The notes under the pieces are model-generated. The model was not told the DNA's origin, searched no databases, and worked only from the letters and a program-made list of their open reading frames with translations. From IMG/VR virus record IMGVR_UViG_3300009506_000011, positions 1 to 64,000 of that record: a DNA stretch of 64,000 bases, one strand, 5' to 3'. Positions 33,535 to 41,500 of the stretch are shown here, piece after piece (position 1 is the stretch's first letter; each line of letters opens with the position of its first letter). This DNA comes from a virus. The position numbers and the translations under genes are program-made.

Positions 33535-34037
33535 TGGCCGGCCTCGGCCAGAGCGTCCACGATCAGGACGACGGCTCGCACGTAGGCGCCGCCGTCGCCA
33601 GCGAGTGCGAGCCGGCAGGTCTCCACCAGCGCAACGTCGCAGTGCTCGGCCGCCTCCTGCTGCAGCGCTGTGATGCGGTCGTGGTCAATCGCCTCGGGGT
33701 CGAAGTCTCCGGCGTACCAGAGCGAGTAGAGCGACGAGGCGCTGCGTCGCCGGGCGCTATCCGTGGGGAGGCGCCAGCCGAAATCGAGGTGAGCGGCGCC
33801 GAGCTCGGCGACCGTCTCCCCGGTGCTGAGGTACGCCTCCCCAGTCTCCTCGGCGTACCAGGCGTAGCGACCGTCGGCGCAGCGCTTCGCGGCGAGAACC
33901 TCGACGCCGCGAGCGAGCGCCGCCTCAAAGGGACCGGTCCACTCGGCGGTGAGCTCCGCGTCCGTGTCAGGATCGCAGTAGGCGTAGGTCAGGGTTACGA
34001 CGCGGCTTGGCCGCAATGCCAGCTCGAGGGTCAGCAT
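33531..34037 (-). CDS. hypothetical protein
   Basis: A 168-residue protein from ATG 34037 (MLTLELALRPSRVVTLTYAY). It contains a short segment shared in style with other small proteins here (RYAWYAEETGEAYLSTGETV). The helical C-terminus has two Cys. Overlaps the upstream gene by 7 nt. Confidence 0.55.
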   Translation of the reverse strand: MLTLELALRPSRVVTLTYAYCDPDTDAELTAEWTGPFEAALARGVEVLAAKRCADGRYAWYAEETGEAYLSTGETVAELGAAHLDFGWRLPTDSARRRSASSLYSLWYAGDFDPEAIDHDRITALQQEAAEHCDVALVETCRLALAGDGGAYVRAVVLIVDALAEAGQ

Positions 34038-34492
34038 GACGTCCAACCTCCGTCGGCGTGAACCCATCCGCGCCGGCGCTCACCGTCGAAAACCTCGCCG
34101 TCGTAGCCGAGCTCAGCCGCGCGCGCGGCCGCGTCCTCGACGGAGCCAAAGCGCTCGTCGCTCACATCCGGCGGCGGCGCCTCGTCGTCCGGTGACGAGG
34201 TGAGCGTGAGCGCCAGGGGCAGGAGCACCACCCAGGCGTCCGGCTCACGCTGGTAGAGATCCTCGGCCATGGCATTGACCAGCTCGGCAATCTCATCGTT
34301 AGCAGCGACGCCGAAGCCATCGACCCAGCTGCGATCGGTTTCGCGGCCGACTTCAACGGTGACATCGGGCCAGCGCGCCTTGATGCGCCGCTCCAGCTCC
34401 ACGCAAAAGCGCGTGTGCGACGCCTCCAGGTCGACGCCGTCCCAGCCGTCGCCGTAAAGTGAGTCTTGCAGCTGTCCGTAGAAAATATTCAT
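34031..34492 (-). CDS. hypothetical protein, first gene behind structured RNA leader A
   Basis: A 153-residue acidic protein (MNIFYGQLQDSLYGDGW). ATG 34492 lies behind AGGAG at the end of a conserved structured leader (34493-34571). Central VNAMAEDLYQREPDAWVVLL and the C-terminal DGEVFDGERRRGWVHADGGW give no family. Confidence 0.6.
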   Translation of the reverse strand: MNIFYGQLQDSLYGDGWDGVDLEASHTRFCVELERRIKARWPDVTVEVGRETDRSWVDGFGVAANDEIAELVNAMAEDLYQREPDAWVVLLPLALTLTSSPDDEAPPPDVSDERFGSVEDAAARAAELGYDGEVFDGERRRGWVHADGGWTSC

Positions 34493-34571
34493 CGTATTCT
34501 CCTGCGGAGGGCGGCTCCGCGTGCCTCGTCAGCGCCGGCGCGACCCGGCGGACGCCTCACGGCGTTTCGGC
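34493..34571 (-). ncRNA. structured RNA leader, copy A
   Basis: It begins GCCGAAACG, then a GNRA hairpin (ACGCC-GTGA-GGCGT), CCGCCGG, a GCGCC/GGCGC region, GACGAGGCA and a final stem GCGGAG/CTCCGC that abuts the AGGAG ribosome site. CTCC of that stem could instead pair with the GGAG of the ribosome site. Two further copies lie at 37202 and 38318. Confidence 0.6.
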
Positions 34572-34634
34572 TCTTTCGAGTGTCACGGCTTTCGCCGGCC
34601 TATGGCATGGCACACCTCCTCTCCTGTGTCCCCC
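34572..34634. other. gap between leader A and the LexA-like gene
   Basis: This 63-nt gap contains no further open frame or obvious promoter. The promoter for leader A should lie here, but no good -35/-10 pair is visible. Confidence 0.4.
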
Positions 34635-35183
34635 TCACACAATGCGCTGCACGACGTCGTAGCTGACGCACGCCAGCGCGGCGATCTCGTAGCGCGTATA
34701 GCCTGCCTCGTGCAGGCAGCGGACCATCTTCTGTTGCCGAGCCGACAGCGTACCGGGGCGGCCGGTGCGCACGATCCGCCGGCCGTCCGGTCCGCGCAGC
34801 ACTCGGATGTGCCGCCGGCCAGGCCGCGCCGGTCCGAGCTCCACGTAGCCGTGCCGCTCCAACGTTTGGAGGTGCGCCATGATCTGGCCATCTCCGGCTA
34901 CCTGCAGCTGCTCGGCCAACTCACTCAGCGACGGCGAGCGACCGGCGCGCCGCTGGTACTCGATCACCAGCTCGAGCAGCTGCCGCCGGCGCTCACTCAG
35001 TGGCCGCTTCGGCGCGAAGGTGTCCGGCCGCACCAGGGTGATCGTGGAGCCGCACCGGCAGTTTCGCTGCTCGGCTACCTCGCCAGCATCGAGCAGCTCG
35101 GGGTCGACAGCGCCGACGAGCGGCAGCCGGCGCCACGCTGCGCGGCTGTAGGAGGCTCCGCAGGAGCACGTCACGGCGCTCAC
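34635..35183 (-). CDS. LexA-type winged-helix regulator with zinc-like N-terminus
   Basis: A 182-residue protein from GTG 35183 (GTGA overlap). Domain 1 has CSCG and CRCG (possible zinc ribbon). Domain 2, residues about 65-125, matches the LexA DNA-binding domain: PSLSELAEQLQVAGDGQIMA, then HLQTLERHGYVELGP. Domain 3 is a short helix-turn-helix (LSARQQKMVRCLHEAGYTRY, then EIAALACVSYDVVQRIV). There is no LexA protease domain, so cleavage-based SOS control is unlikely. Confidence 0.65.
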   Translation of the reverse strand: MSAVTCSCGASYSRAAWRRLPLVGAVDPELLDAGEVAEQRNCRCGSTITLVRPDTFAPKRPLSERRRQLLELVIEYQRRAGRSPSLSELAEQLQVAGDGQIMAHLQTLERHGYVELGPARPGRRHIRVLRGPDGRRIVRTGRPGTLSARQQKMVRCLHEAGYTRYEIAALACVSYDVVQRIV

Positions 35184-35425
35184 GCTGTCGCCTCGTAAAT
35201 AGCTCGCACGCGGCGCCAAGTCCGCTGCGTGATGCGGCCGCCGTCGCCGTCGCGATAGAACCGACGGTAGCTACCGTCGGCACGCAGCACGCCAGCGTAG
35301 CCGTGCTCGCGCGCGTATCGGCGCGCATTCGACCACGGCGATCGGCCGCCGCCACGCCAGTCGGCCAGGACCCGGATCGCGCCGGTGCGTCGCACGGTGA
35401 TGGTGATATCGATGTCGTCGCTCAT
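35180..35425 (-). CDS. small basic hypothetical protein
   Basis: An 81-residue protein from ATG 35425 (MSDDIDITITVRRTGAIRVL). Probably an AP2/integrase-like three-stranded sheet with a helix (SPWSNARRYAREHGYAGVLR), which could bind DNA, but the resemblance is weak. Coupled to the LexA-like gene by a 4-nt overlap. Confidence 0.5.
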   Translation of the reverse strand: MSDDIDITITVRRTGAIRVLADWRGGGRSPWSNARRYAREHGYAGVLRADGSYRRFYRDGDGGRITQRTWRRVRAIYEATA

Positions 35426-35427
35426 GC

Positions 35428-35883
35428 TCACTCCGCTGCGGCAGCTACGAGCTGCCGTGCAAAAGGCGCGTCCTGTGCGCCGAGGTAATCTCGCCAGGTG
35501 TCGTCCGCGGTGGGGTAGTCCTCGCTCGAATAGGCCAGGTCGTCGAGCAGGCGACCGTACTGCGCAGCGGCGGCGACCACGGCGCGCCAGGTAGCGCCGT
35601 CGGCAATCACGCGGTAGCCGGTCACGATCCACCGCACCGCGTACTCGTCGCGGTCCGGCTCGGGACTGAGGCGGCCGCTCAGCTCGACCAGCTGGTCGCC
35701 GTCCTGCACCGCCATCGAGTAGTAGCGCGTGTAGCGCGCCAGCTCGAGCAGGCTGGTGCACGCGCTCACGCCGAGCGGCTGCGTGGCCGAGGACTCGTCG
35801 TCCGCGGTCCAGCCGTCAGGACGGTGCGGATCGAGCATCGTGGCGAGCGGCTCGCCAGCGGGGTGGATGCGATAGGCAATCAC
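35428..35883 (-). CDS. hypothetical protein
   Basis: A 151-residue acidic protein from GTG 35883 (VIAYRIHPAGEPLATML). LLELARYTRYYSMAVQDGDQ and a C-terminal helix with DDLAYSSEDYPTADDTW give no family. GTGA overlap with the upstream small gene. Confidence 0.55.
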   Translation of the reverse strand: MIAYRIHPAGEPLATMLDPHRPDGWTADDESSATQPLGVSACTSLLELARYTRYYSMAVQDGDQLVELSGRLSPEPDRDEYAVRWIVTGYRVIADGATWRAVVAAAAQYGRLLDDLAYSSEDYPTADDTWRDYLGAQDAPFARQLVAAAAE

Positions 35884-36029
35884 GACTGCACCTGCCTGCG
35901 ACCGATGAGCTTGCCGCTCGGACCTACCTCGGCGCGGTAGAGCTTGCCACCGCGACGATAGGTCACTACGGTGCCTACGCGCGCGGAGGAGTAGCGGTTG
36001 GAGCGGTCGGTTTTGCTGTTGTGTGCCAT
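35880..36029 (-). CDS. small basic protein
   Basis: A 49-residue ORF (MAHNSKTDRSNRYSSARVGT, ending GKLIGRRQVQS). The SH3-like beta pattern (VVTYRRGGKLYRAEVGPSGK) and coupling to the next gene support it. First gene of the leftward operon ending at 34635. Confidence 0.55.
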   Translation of the reverse strand: MAHNSKTDRSNRYSSARVGTVVTYRRGGKLYRAEVGPSGKLIGRRQVQS

Positions 36030-36082
36030 GCCAGCCTAATGTGCACGATCTATGCCAGATGTTCGAGTCGTTGGCATAGCAC
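36030..36082. promoter_or_regulatory. divergent intergenic region with inverted repeat
   Basis: TATGCCA and TGGCATA form a 7-bp inverted repeat across about 17 nt between divergent genes, a possible operator. No consensus -35/-10 pair is clear. Confidence 0.35.
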
Positions 36083-36391
36083 GTGCCCAAGGCCACCAAT
36101 ATGATTTTTGCAGCAGCCATTGAGGCGGCGCAGCGTGAGCTAGCGCTGCGATATTACGACGATCCTGGACGCGAACCTGCGCCGGTGGAGCTGGCGCTTG
36201 AGCAGCAGCTGCTCGGCCTGCAGCGGCTCGCGACACTGTACCGCCGGCACCGGCACGATCCGGAGGCTGTAACAGCGGCGCTCGGCCTCACGGCAGCGGC
36301 GCTGCAATTACACTCACAGTGTAGAGCGCAAATCCTGCACGCGGTTTGCGCAGTCCGGCAGCTGCTAAATGCGCGGAACCTGGCGAGCTAG
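36083..36391 (+). CDS. hypothetical helical protein
   Basis: A 102-residue protein starting at GTG 36083 (or ATG 36101). It is almost wholly helical and Ala/Leu-rich (VELALEQQLLGLQRLATLYR; LTAAALQLHSQCRAQILHAV). Function unknown. Confidence 0.5.
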   Translation: MPKATNMIFAAAIEAAQRELALRYYDDPGREPAPVELALEQQLLGLQRLATLYRRHRHDPEAVTAALGLTAAALQLHSQCRAQILHAVCAVRQLLNARNLAS

Positions 36392-36547
36392 CCATGCCAC
36401 GGTCGGCGTTCAAGCGGTCAACGCGCAATTCTTGCACCTGAACGCGGCGCCGGTGCAGGAATTGCGCGCAGCTCATAGCGCGCTATGCGACTTTCAGCAG
36501 GTTTTCGCAGCTGGATAGTTGGCACGGAACGTGCAAAATCGCCTGGC
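36392..36547. repeat. 157-nt gap with a 17-bp inverted repeat and a 14-bp palindrome
   Basis: CGCGCAATTC-TTGCACC (36422-36438) and GGTGCAGGAATTGCGCG (36452-36468) pair over 17 positions with a single T-G wobble around a 13-nt loop. CATAGCGCGCTATG (36474-36487) is a perfect palindrome six bases later. They suggest a regulatory site or RNA for the rightward genes. Confidence 0.7.
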
Positions 36548-36973
36548 ATGCGACTTTACCTCTACGACATCGATACCTGCGAAGAGCTGGCTTCCTACGC
36601 GCTGGACGGCACCAGCGAAGCTGGAATCTACAACGGCCGCCGCTACATGGACACGTGCCTCGGCTACACGATTCGCGAAGGCCGGAAGGTACGCGTCCTC
36701 CGCGCGGAGGACTTCAGCGGCCGCCGGATCGTCGCCAAGGATTGGTCGCCGTGCACTGGCGATGGCCGGCGGCGGCCTGGCGGCTGGAGCGAGTGGACGC
36801 TGCTCGTCAGCCGTGAGCGCGGCTGGCAAGGCAACGAGGCTGACGTGCCTGGCGGCACGCCGCACGCGGAGCTACCACCGCGCCTGCAGCAGCTGCTGGC
36901 TCGCGTGAAGCGCGAGAACGCCAAGCGCGGCCGAGCCTATCGGCGCGCCGTAGCCGAGGCGGTGGCGGCGTGA
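36548..36973 (+). CDS. hypothetical protein
   Basis: A 141-residue protein (MRLYLYDIDTCEELASYALD). An in-frame ATG at 36485, inside the palindrome, shares the bases ATGCGACTTT with the start used here, so the true start is uncertain. The centre (RYMDTCLGYTIREGRKVRVL) is beta-rich and the C-terminus basic. Family unknown. Confidence 0.55.
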   Translation: MRLYLYDIDTCEELASYALDGTSEAGIYNGRRYMDTCLGYTIREGRKVRVLRAEDFSGRRIVAKDWSPCTGDGRRRPGGWSEWTLLVSRERGWQGNEADVPGGTPHAELPPRLQQLLARVKRENAKRGRAYRRAVAEAVAA

Positions 36974-37200
36974 GGACCGCCTACCTGAACGTGCTGGTGT
37001 CGCCAGCTGGCCAAGCTGTCGAAGCCAACGTGAGCCGGCATCCGGCGGCGGAGCTGCCGCCGGTGCGGTACCGCACCGGCATTCACCGGCACCGGCTGGT
37101 GTTGGTGCTGGAAGGCCGGACGCTGCTCGACGCGCACGAGGCTGCCTTGCGCGCCTGCCAATCGACCGAGCTAGCGTGGCTGCTGCCACTGCTCGGATGA
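36970..37200 (+). CDS. small hypothetical protein
   Basis: A 76-residue protein from GTG 36970 (GTGA overlap). MRTAYLNVLVSPAGQAVEAN, then a strand-turn-strand (HRHRLVLVLEGRTLLDAHEA). No recognised family. Confidence 0.5.
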   Translation: MRTAYLNVLVSPAGQAVEANVSRHPAAELPPVRYRTGIHRHRLVLVLEGRTLLDAHEAALRACQSTELAWLLPLLG

Positions 37201-37201
37201 C

Positions 37202-37292
37202 GCCGAAACGCCGTGAGGCGTCCGCCGGTCGCGCCGGCGCTGACGAGGCACGCGGAGTCGCACTCCGCACTCCGCCCACCGAAAGAAACACC
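37202..37292 (+). ncRNA. structured RNA leader, copy B
   Basis: Nearly identical to copy A over its first 60 nt (GCCGAAACG, the GTGA tetraloop hairpin, GCGCCGGCGC, GACGAGGCA). The last stem is GCGGAGT/ACTCCGC, with changes on both sides relative to copy A. A second CTCCGC follows; the ribosome site here is weak (GAAAGAAA). Confidence 0.6.
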
Positions 37293-38318
37293 ATGAAGAT
37301 CCGAGTTATCGTAGACCAGAAAACCGCACTCCGAGAAGGCATCGACGCGCCGACGAGCGCCTGCCTGATCGATATCGATCCTGCCGAGCTGACGGAGGAG
37401 GAGCGCGAGGTGCTCGCGTCCCTGCTCGCGTCCAACCACGACACCACCGCGTCGACACTGCAGGCCGCGTACGGTCAGTACCGCCATCTCGAGGTGGTGT
37501 CGCAGGACCTCGGCGGACTTCGGCGCGGCCTCGCCGATCTGATCGCCTGGCGTGACCAGGTGCAGGCCGAGTGCATCGAGAAGCGTCGCGAAGCGGACGA
37601 TCGGATCGACGCCGCCATTGCAAACCCGCCGCCGCCGCGCCGGCAGCTGGTCCGGCTGTCCGGCGGCGGCGTCATCGACGCCTACAGCGAGGACGAGACC
37701 ACGATGGCGCTGGAGCTGCCGAGCGCGCCGGCGCCCGGCTACCTGCCTCACGCCTCCGAGGAGGCGCAGGAGCGGCTGTCGGCCGCGCGGCGCGCTGTCG
37801 ACTTGGAGGAGGCGCGGCTGCGCGAGGCTGCGCGACCGGAGCTTGAGCGGCTCGTCGCCGCTCGCGACGAGAAGCGCCGTCTCGCCGAGGAGGCGAAGCA
37901 GGCCGAGTACAACGCCGTCTACCAGCGCCTGCCGGTGATCCTGCGCGAGCGGCACAGAGCCGGCTACGCCTCTCCTGGCGAGGTCCGACTTGCCTTCCAG
38001 CAGCAGGTGCTGGCCGACACTGGCCAGGAGCTGGATCCTTGGTGCACGGCCGAAAATGCCAGCTCCGGAGAGCTGGCATGGCTGAGCAACGACGAGTTCC
38101 TCGCGCTCCAGCGCGCTCGCGCGGCTGCGCCTCCCGGCGCCACAGTGACGCCGGCGCTGATTTGGCTGAGCGAGCGGAGGCCAGCCACCGAGGCGGAGCT
38201 CGACGACGACCTGGCCGACGAGGACGACGAGATCGAGGAGCGCATCGACGAGAGGCGCGTGTTTCTCGTGCGGTGGACGGTCGGCGGCGTGCCGATCACC
38301 GCCGTCGTGCCCATGTAG
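37293..38318 (+). CDS. hypothetical coiled-coil protein behind leader B
   Basis: A 341-residue protein from ATG 37293 (MKIRVIVDQKTALREGIDAP). Residues 155-205 form a long charged helix (ARRAVDLEEARLREAARPEL); residues 300-325 are acidic; the end is beta-rich (VFLVRWTVGGVPITAVV). It may be an internal or DNA-associated protein. The longest gene in this small-protein region; no family recognised. Confidence 0.6.
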   Translation: MKIRVIVDQKTALREGIDAPTSACLIDIDPAELTEEEREVLASLLASNHDTTASTLQAAYGQYRHLEVVSQDLGGLRRGLADLIAWRDQVQAECIEKRREADDRIDAAIANPPPPRRQLVRLSGGGVIDAYSEDETTMALELPSAPAPGYLPHASEEAQERLSAARRAVDLEEARLREAARPELERLVAARDEKRRLAEEAKQAEYNAVYQRLPVILRERHRAGYASPGEVRLAFQQQVLADTGQELDPWCTAENASSGELAWLSNDEFLALQRARAAAPPGATVTPALIWLSERRPATEAELDDDLADEDDEIEERIDERRVFLVRWTVGGVPITAVVPM

Positions 38319-38409
38319 CCGAAACGTTGCCGCGCGAGCGGCGGCGTCCACCGGTAGCACCGTGTGCCGATGATGGCAGAGCGAGGTAGCTCCTCGCAGG
38401 AGGACAATC
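38318..38409 (+). ncRNA. structured RNA leader, copy C
   Basis: Shares GCCGAAACG, CGTCCACCGGT and a GATGATGGCA block with copies A/B. The first hairpin is longer (ACGTTGCCGC-GCGA-GCGGCGGCGT, ten pairs with two G-T) but keeps the ACG...CGT base and a GNRA loop. The last stem is GCGAGG/CCTCGC. CTCCT of that stem can instead pair with the AGGAG ribosome site 3 nt away. Leader begins inside the upstream stop codon. Confidence 0.6.
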
Positions 38410-38943
38410 GTGATCATCACCACCTCGGCGGTCACCGCCGATCCCAACGACACCTATCAGCCGTACCGGATGCGGCTCGCTTTCGCGCCGTCAGGCCAGT
38501 ATGCCGGCAGCTCCGCCACGCTGGATCTGATCGCCTATTACTCGGAGTACAGCGACACACACGAGCTGCACGGTCCCTACTGGCAGCTCGAATGCAACGC
38601 CCCGGCCTGCGAGCGGCCGGCGGTTTTCCGCGGTTCGCGAGACGAGCTGGCCGAGCTAGCCATGTGGTGGCTCGCTCGATTCGCCCCCGGACCCTACGAG
38701 GTGCCGGAGGAGCTCGAGGATCTCGCGGACGACGAATCTGCGGACGGCTGGGGATGGTACATCCGCGCTTCTCTCGCCGATCTCGTCGGCGTCCCAGCAG
38801 AGGATCAGTGGCTCGACCGGCGCGAGGCTGGCCGCGACGAAGAGTGTGACTGGCTCGCCGCGTCGGTCAACGACATGGCCGGCTGGCTACGCGGAGCCTA
38901 CGACAGCGCTGGCATGAGCCGTGCCTATGAGGTGCGGTCATGA
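38410..38943 (+). CDS. hypothetical protein behind leader C
   Basis: A 177-residue acidic protein from GTG 38410, 6 nt after AGGAGGA. It is Trp/Tyr/Asp-rich (DLIAYYSEYSDTHELHGPYW; LEDLADDESADGWGWYIRAS) with two Cys near CNAPACERP. No family recognised. Confidence 0.6.
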   Translation: MIITTSAVTADPNDTYQPYRMRLAFAPSGQYAGSSATLDLIAYYSEYSDTHELHGPYWQLECNAPACERPAVFRGSRDELAELAMWWLARFAPGPYEVPEELEDLADDESADGWGWYIRASLADLVGVPAEDQWLDRREAGRDEECDWLAASVNDMAGWLRGAYDSAGMSRAYEVRS

Positions 38944-39101
38944 GGCTCAGCATCATACGGCGGCGCCTGCTGCTGAGGCGCCTGCTAGAGAAAGGGTGCT
39001 CTGTGCGGCTACGCCGCATCGTCGAGCGCAACTGGAACCTGACTACGAGCTTGGCACCGTTGGTCAAACAGGATGAGCGAGGTGTGCCATGCGAGCGCTG
39101 A
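38940..39101 (+). CDS. small basic protein
   Basis: A 53-residue ORF (MRLSIIRRRLLLRRLLEKGC) with ATGA overlap upstream and 13 nt overlap with the ASCH gene. It is Arg/Leu-rich and could be an amphipathic or nucleic-acid-binding helix. Its main support is coupling. Confidence 0.4.
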   Translation: MRLSIIRRRLLLRRLLEKGCSVRLRRIVERNWNLTTSLAPLVKQDERGVPCER

Positions 39102-39703
39102 GCATCCGCCAGCCCTGGCCAGAAGCGATCCTGCGGCCACCGTCGAGGGAATTCCCCTCGCCGAAGAGGATCGAGAATCGGACGTGCCGAGATGGCACGG
39201 CCGGCCAGCCGTGCTCTCACCGCGGTCCGGTGCTGCTCCACGCGAGCAGCGGCATGGCCGCCGCCGAGCTCAGCTCGGCGCTCGACATGTGGCGAGCCGC
39301 TCGGCTCATCACCGCCAGCGCGTCCCTCGGTGTCGTGACCGCGTTGCGGCGCGGTGGTATCGTCGGCTACTGCCGCGCGCTCGGTCACCTCCGGCCAGAC
39401 GGCACGGCCGCCGTGGTCGTCGATGGCGAGCCGCGGACCATGTCCGCCGCCGAAGTGCGGCGGCGCTTTGACCTGCGGTGGTGGAGTGGCGGCCACGGCC
39501 TGCTCCTGACCGACGTTGAGCAGCTGCCTTTCGTGCCATGCAGCGGCGCCCTCAACATGTGGCAGGTGCCTGCCGAGGTGCTCCAGCAGCTCGAAACGGC
39601 CGGCCGACGGTTCGACCGCTACGGCAACCTGCTCTACCGGACTCGCGTGCGCGGACACGAGCGATGGGTGACCATTCCGCGCGATGAAAGGATTGCGTCA
39701 TGA
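39089..39703 (+). CDS. ASCH domain protein
   Basis: A 204-residue protein opening with the ASCH signature MRALSIRQPWPEAILRPP, PKRIENRT, PVLLHASSG, IVGYCRALGHL. ASCH domains have the PUA-like fold and bind RNA or modified nucleotides; some are amidohydrolases acting on N4-acetylcytidine. Phage members are common. C-terminus (FDRYGNLLYRTRVRGHERWV) is a separate strand-rich tail. Confidence 0.85.
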   Translation: MRALSIRQPWPEAILRPPSREFPSPKRIENRTCRDGTAGQPCSHRGPVLLHASSGMAAAELSSALDMWRAARLITASASLGVVTALRRGGIVGYCRALGHLRPDGTAAVVVDGEPRTMSAAEVRRRFDLRWWSGGHGLLLTDVEQLPFVPCSGALNMWQVPAEVLQQLETAGRRFDRYGNLLYRTRVRGHERWVTIPRDERIAS

Positions 39704-40389
39704 TCTGCGCCATTTGCTACTCCCCAACTTCCTACTCCCCAACTTCCTCACTCAACCCCCTGATCGTCGCGGCCGTGCGCGAGTGCGCCACGGTCGCCGA
39801 GGCTGCCCGGTGGCAGCGCCAGAGGACAGCGACGAACCCCGAGATCGTCAGCGGCTGCAATGCCTTGTGCGAGCTGCCAGGCGCCAAGCCCGGTGACCTG
39901 GTCGAGTGCTTCGGCGATGACTGGCTGCAGACCGGCGAGCTGACTGGCGTCGACGACGTGACGCAGTACCAGTGCCGTTGGCTCATCGAGCCGCGTCTGC
40001 TCGACGCTCGCGACCTTTTGCTGCGAGGGACCGAGCGGACGAGGGATCAGCTCCCGGAGCAGTACGGCGACGTCAGCGCCGCGTTGACGGTCGTCACGCA
40101 CGCGATCCTCAGCGGCGCACTGCATGACCGGGAGGCGGAGCTGCGCGAGGCATGGTCCGTCGTCGAGGAGGCATACCGGTGCGCCTGCCGCAGCACCGGC
40201 ATGGCCAACGAGGTCATGCGTGAGCAAACTCAGCCGCGCGACGAGGTGCGCTCGGCTATGGCTGCGCTGCCCCGTTTGCAGTCGATGTCGGCGCTGCTGG
40301 AGCGCGCGCTCAAGTGCTGCACCGCGGCGCTACGCTTGGCACTCGGCCGCTCCGACGCCGGCCAGCTCATTGCGGAGGTGGCGTCGTGA
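39700..40389 (+). CDS. hypothetical protein
   Basis: A 229-residue protein from ATG 39700 (ATGA overlap). Its start contains a DNA tandem repeat (TACTCCCCAACTTCC, 39719-39748) encoding SPTSYSPTS. The remainder is helical (VVEEAYRCACRSTGMANEVM). Not recognised. Confidence 0.55.
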   Translation: MICAICYSPTSYSPTSSLNPLIVAAVRECATVAEAARWQRQRTATNPEIVSGCNALCELPGAKPGDLVECFGDDWLQTGELTGVDDVTQYQCRWLIEPRLLDARDLLLRGTERTRDQLPEQYGDVSAALTVVTHAILSGALHDREAELREAWSVVEEAYRCACRSTGMANEVMREQTQPRDEVRSAMAALPRLQSMSALLERALKCCTAALRLALGRSDAGQLIAEVAS

Positions 40390-40544
40390 GCGCCTGGCGC
40401 GCCTTCCAAGGCGCAAATGGCTGGTATGTGGCCTGGGAGTCGGACGATGGTTTTCACCATCAGCCGTCGTTTCCGCGGTGGCTGACGGAAGAGGAAGCGC
40501 GTCGCGAGGCGCGGCGTCGCAATGAGGAGGAGGACGAGATATGA
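40386..40544 (+). CDS. small acidic hypothetical protein
   Basis: A 52-residue protein from GTG 40386 (GTGA overlap): WRAFQGANGWYVAWESDDGF resembles a small AP2-like or WYL-like strand pair followed by a charged helix (EEEARREARRRNEEE). Confidence 0.5.
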   Translation: MSAWRAFQGANGWYVAWESDDGFHHQPSFPRWLTEEEARREARRRNEEEDEI

Positions 40545-41500
40545 GCACGCGACTATACGCAGCCGCGCCCCGGCGCGGCGTTATCCCTGGCACTGGCTGC
40601 GAGCACGCGGCCGATCCGTTGCTCGGCTGGTGCGCCGAGTGTGGCTGGGCCTGGGAGCCAGACGAGAGCCGGCTGCCAAGAGGCACAGCGGTAGGACCAG
40701 ACGAGCTGATGGCAGCGATGCTCCGCGCGCCGCTCGACCGCTGCTCGCGATGTGGCGCGAACGCATGCGCTCGAACCGGACCGAGGGTTTGGGCCGAGTG
40801 GCTCTATGAGCGGCTGGACGGCGATCTGCTCGGCGCGGCCTACTACGGTCGCAGCCAGCTCCTGCCGGCGGAGGTCTACTCCGCCTGCGAAGCGCACGAG
40901 ATGTCGGCCAGGCAGCTCGAGTGGTGGTGGCTCGAGGTCGGGGAGCGATGGCACGAGCTCGCCGACAACCCCCGAGCCCGGTGGCTCGACGATTGCCACG
41001 GTTACGGTCCGAGCTACGCGCCGCTTGGCGAGATGTACCCGGACATCGTCGCCGACGGCCACGATCCGAGCACCTGTCCGGCGTGCAGAGCGTACCTCGG
41101 CGTGCCAGAGCCGTACCTCGATCTACCGAGGTGGTGCCATGCGGCGATGGACGATGCGTATGTTGGCCACGGCCGCGCCCTGACCGCCATCGCTGCTCAG
41201 GCCGATGTGGCCGCCGCGGTCGCGGCGCGCGCCATGTCCGTCTGGCCGTACGTGCCGAAGGACCCCACGGACGGATTCTGGCTGCTCCGCGGAGAAACCG
41301 CCCGCGGCCCATACAAGGCGCGGGAGCAGGCCGAGCTGGCGGCGAAGCAGCTCGGCGGACGCGTGCGCGAAGTGCGGCACGGCTGCTGGCAGCCGGAGCC
41401 AGCGGACATGAGCGGCAGCGAGCCGCAGGTTCCGCCCGGCGCGAAGCTACCGGATGTCCCATTGGTATGCCACCGGCAAGCGGTCAGCGGGGGAGTATGA
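40541..41500 (+). CDS. hypothetical protein with several Cys-x2-Cys pairs
   Basis: A 319-residue protein. Three CxxC pairs (CAECG, CSRCG, CPAC) could form two zinc sites; the middle (LEWWWLEVGERWHELADNPR) is helical. Near residues 240-275, DGFWLLRGETARGPYKAREQ resembles a short repeat of the small proteins around it. Function unknown. Confidence 0.55.
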   Translation: MSTRLYAAAPRRGVIPGTGCEHAADPLLGWCAECGWAWEPDESRLPRGTAVGPDELMAAMLRAPLDRCSRCGANACARTGPRVWAEWLYERLDGDLLGAAYYGRSQLLPAEVYSACEAHEMSARQLEWWWLEVGERWHELADNPRARWLDDCHGYGPSYAPLGEMYPDIVADGHDPSTCPACRAYLGVPEPYLDLPRWCHAAMDDAYVGHGRALTAIAAQADVAAAVAARAMSVWPYVPKDPTDGFWLLRGETARGPYKAREQAELAAKQLGGRVREVRHGCWQPEPADMSGSEPQVPPGAKLPDVPLVCHRQAVSGGV

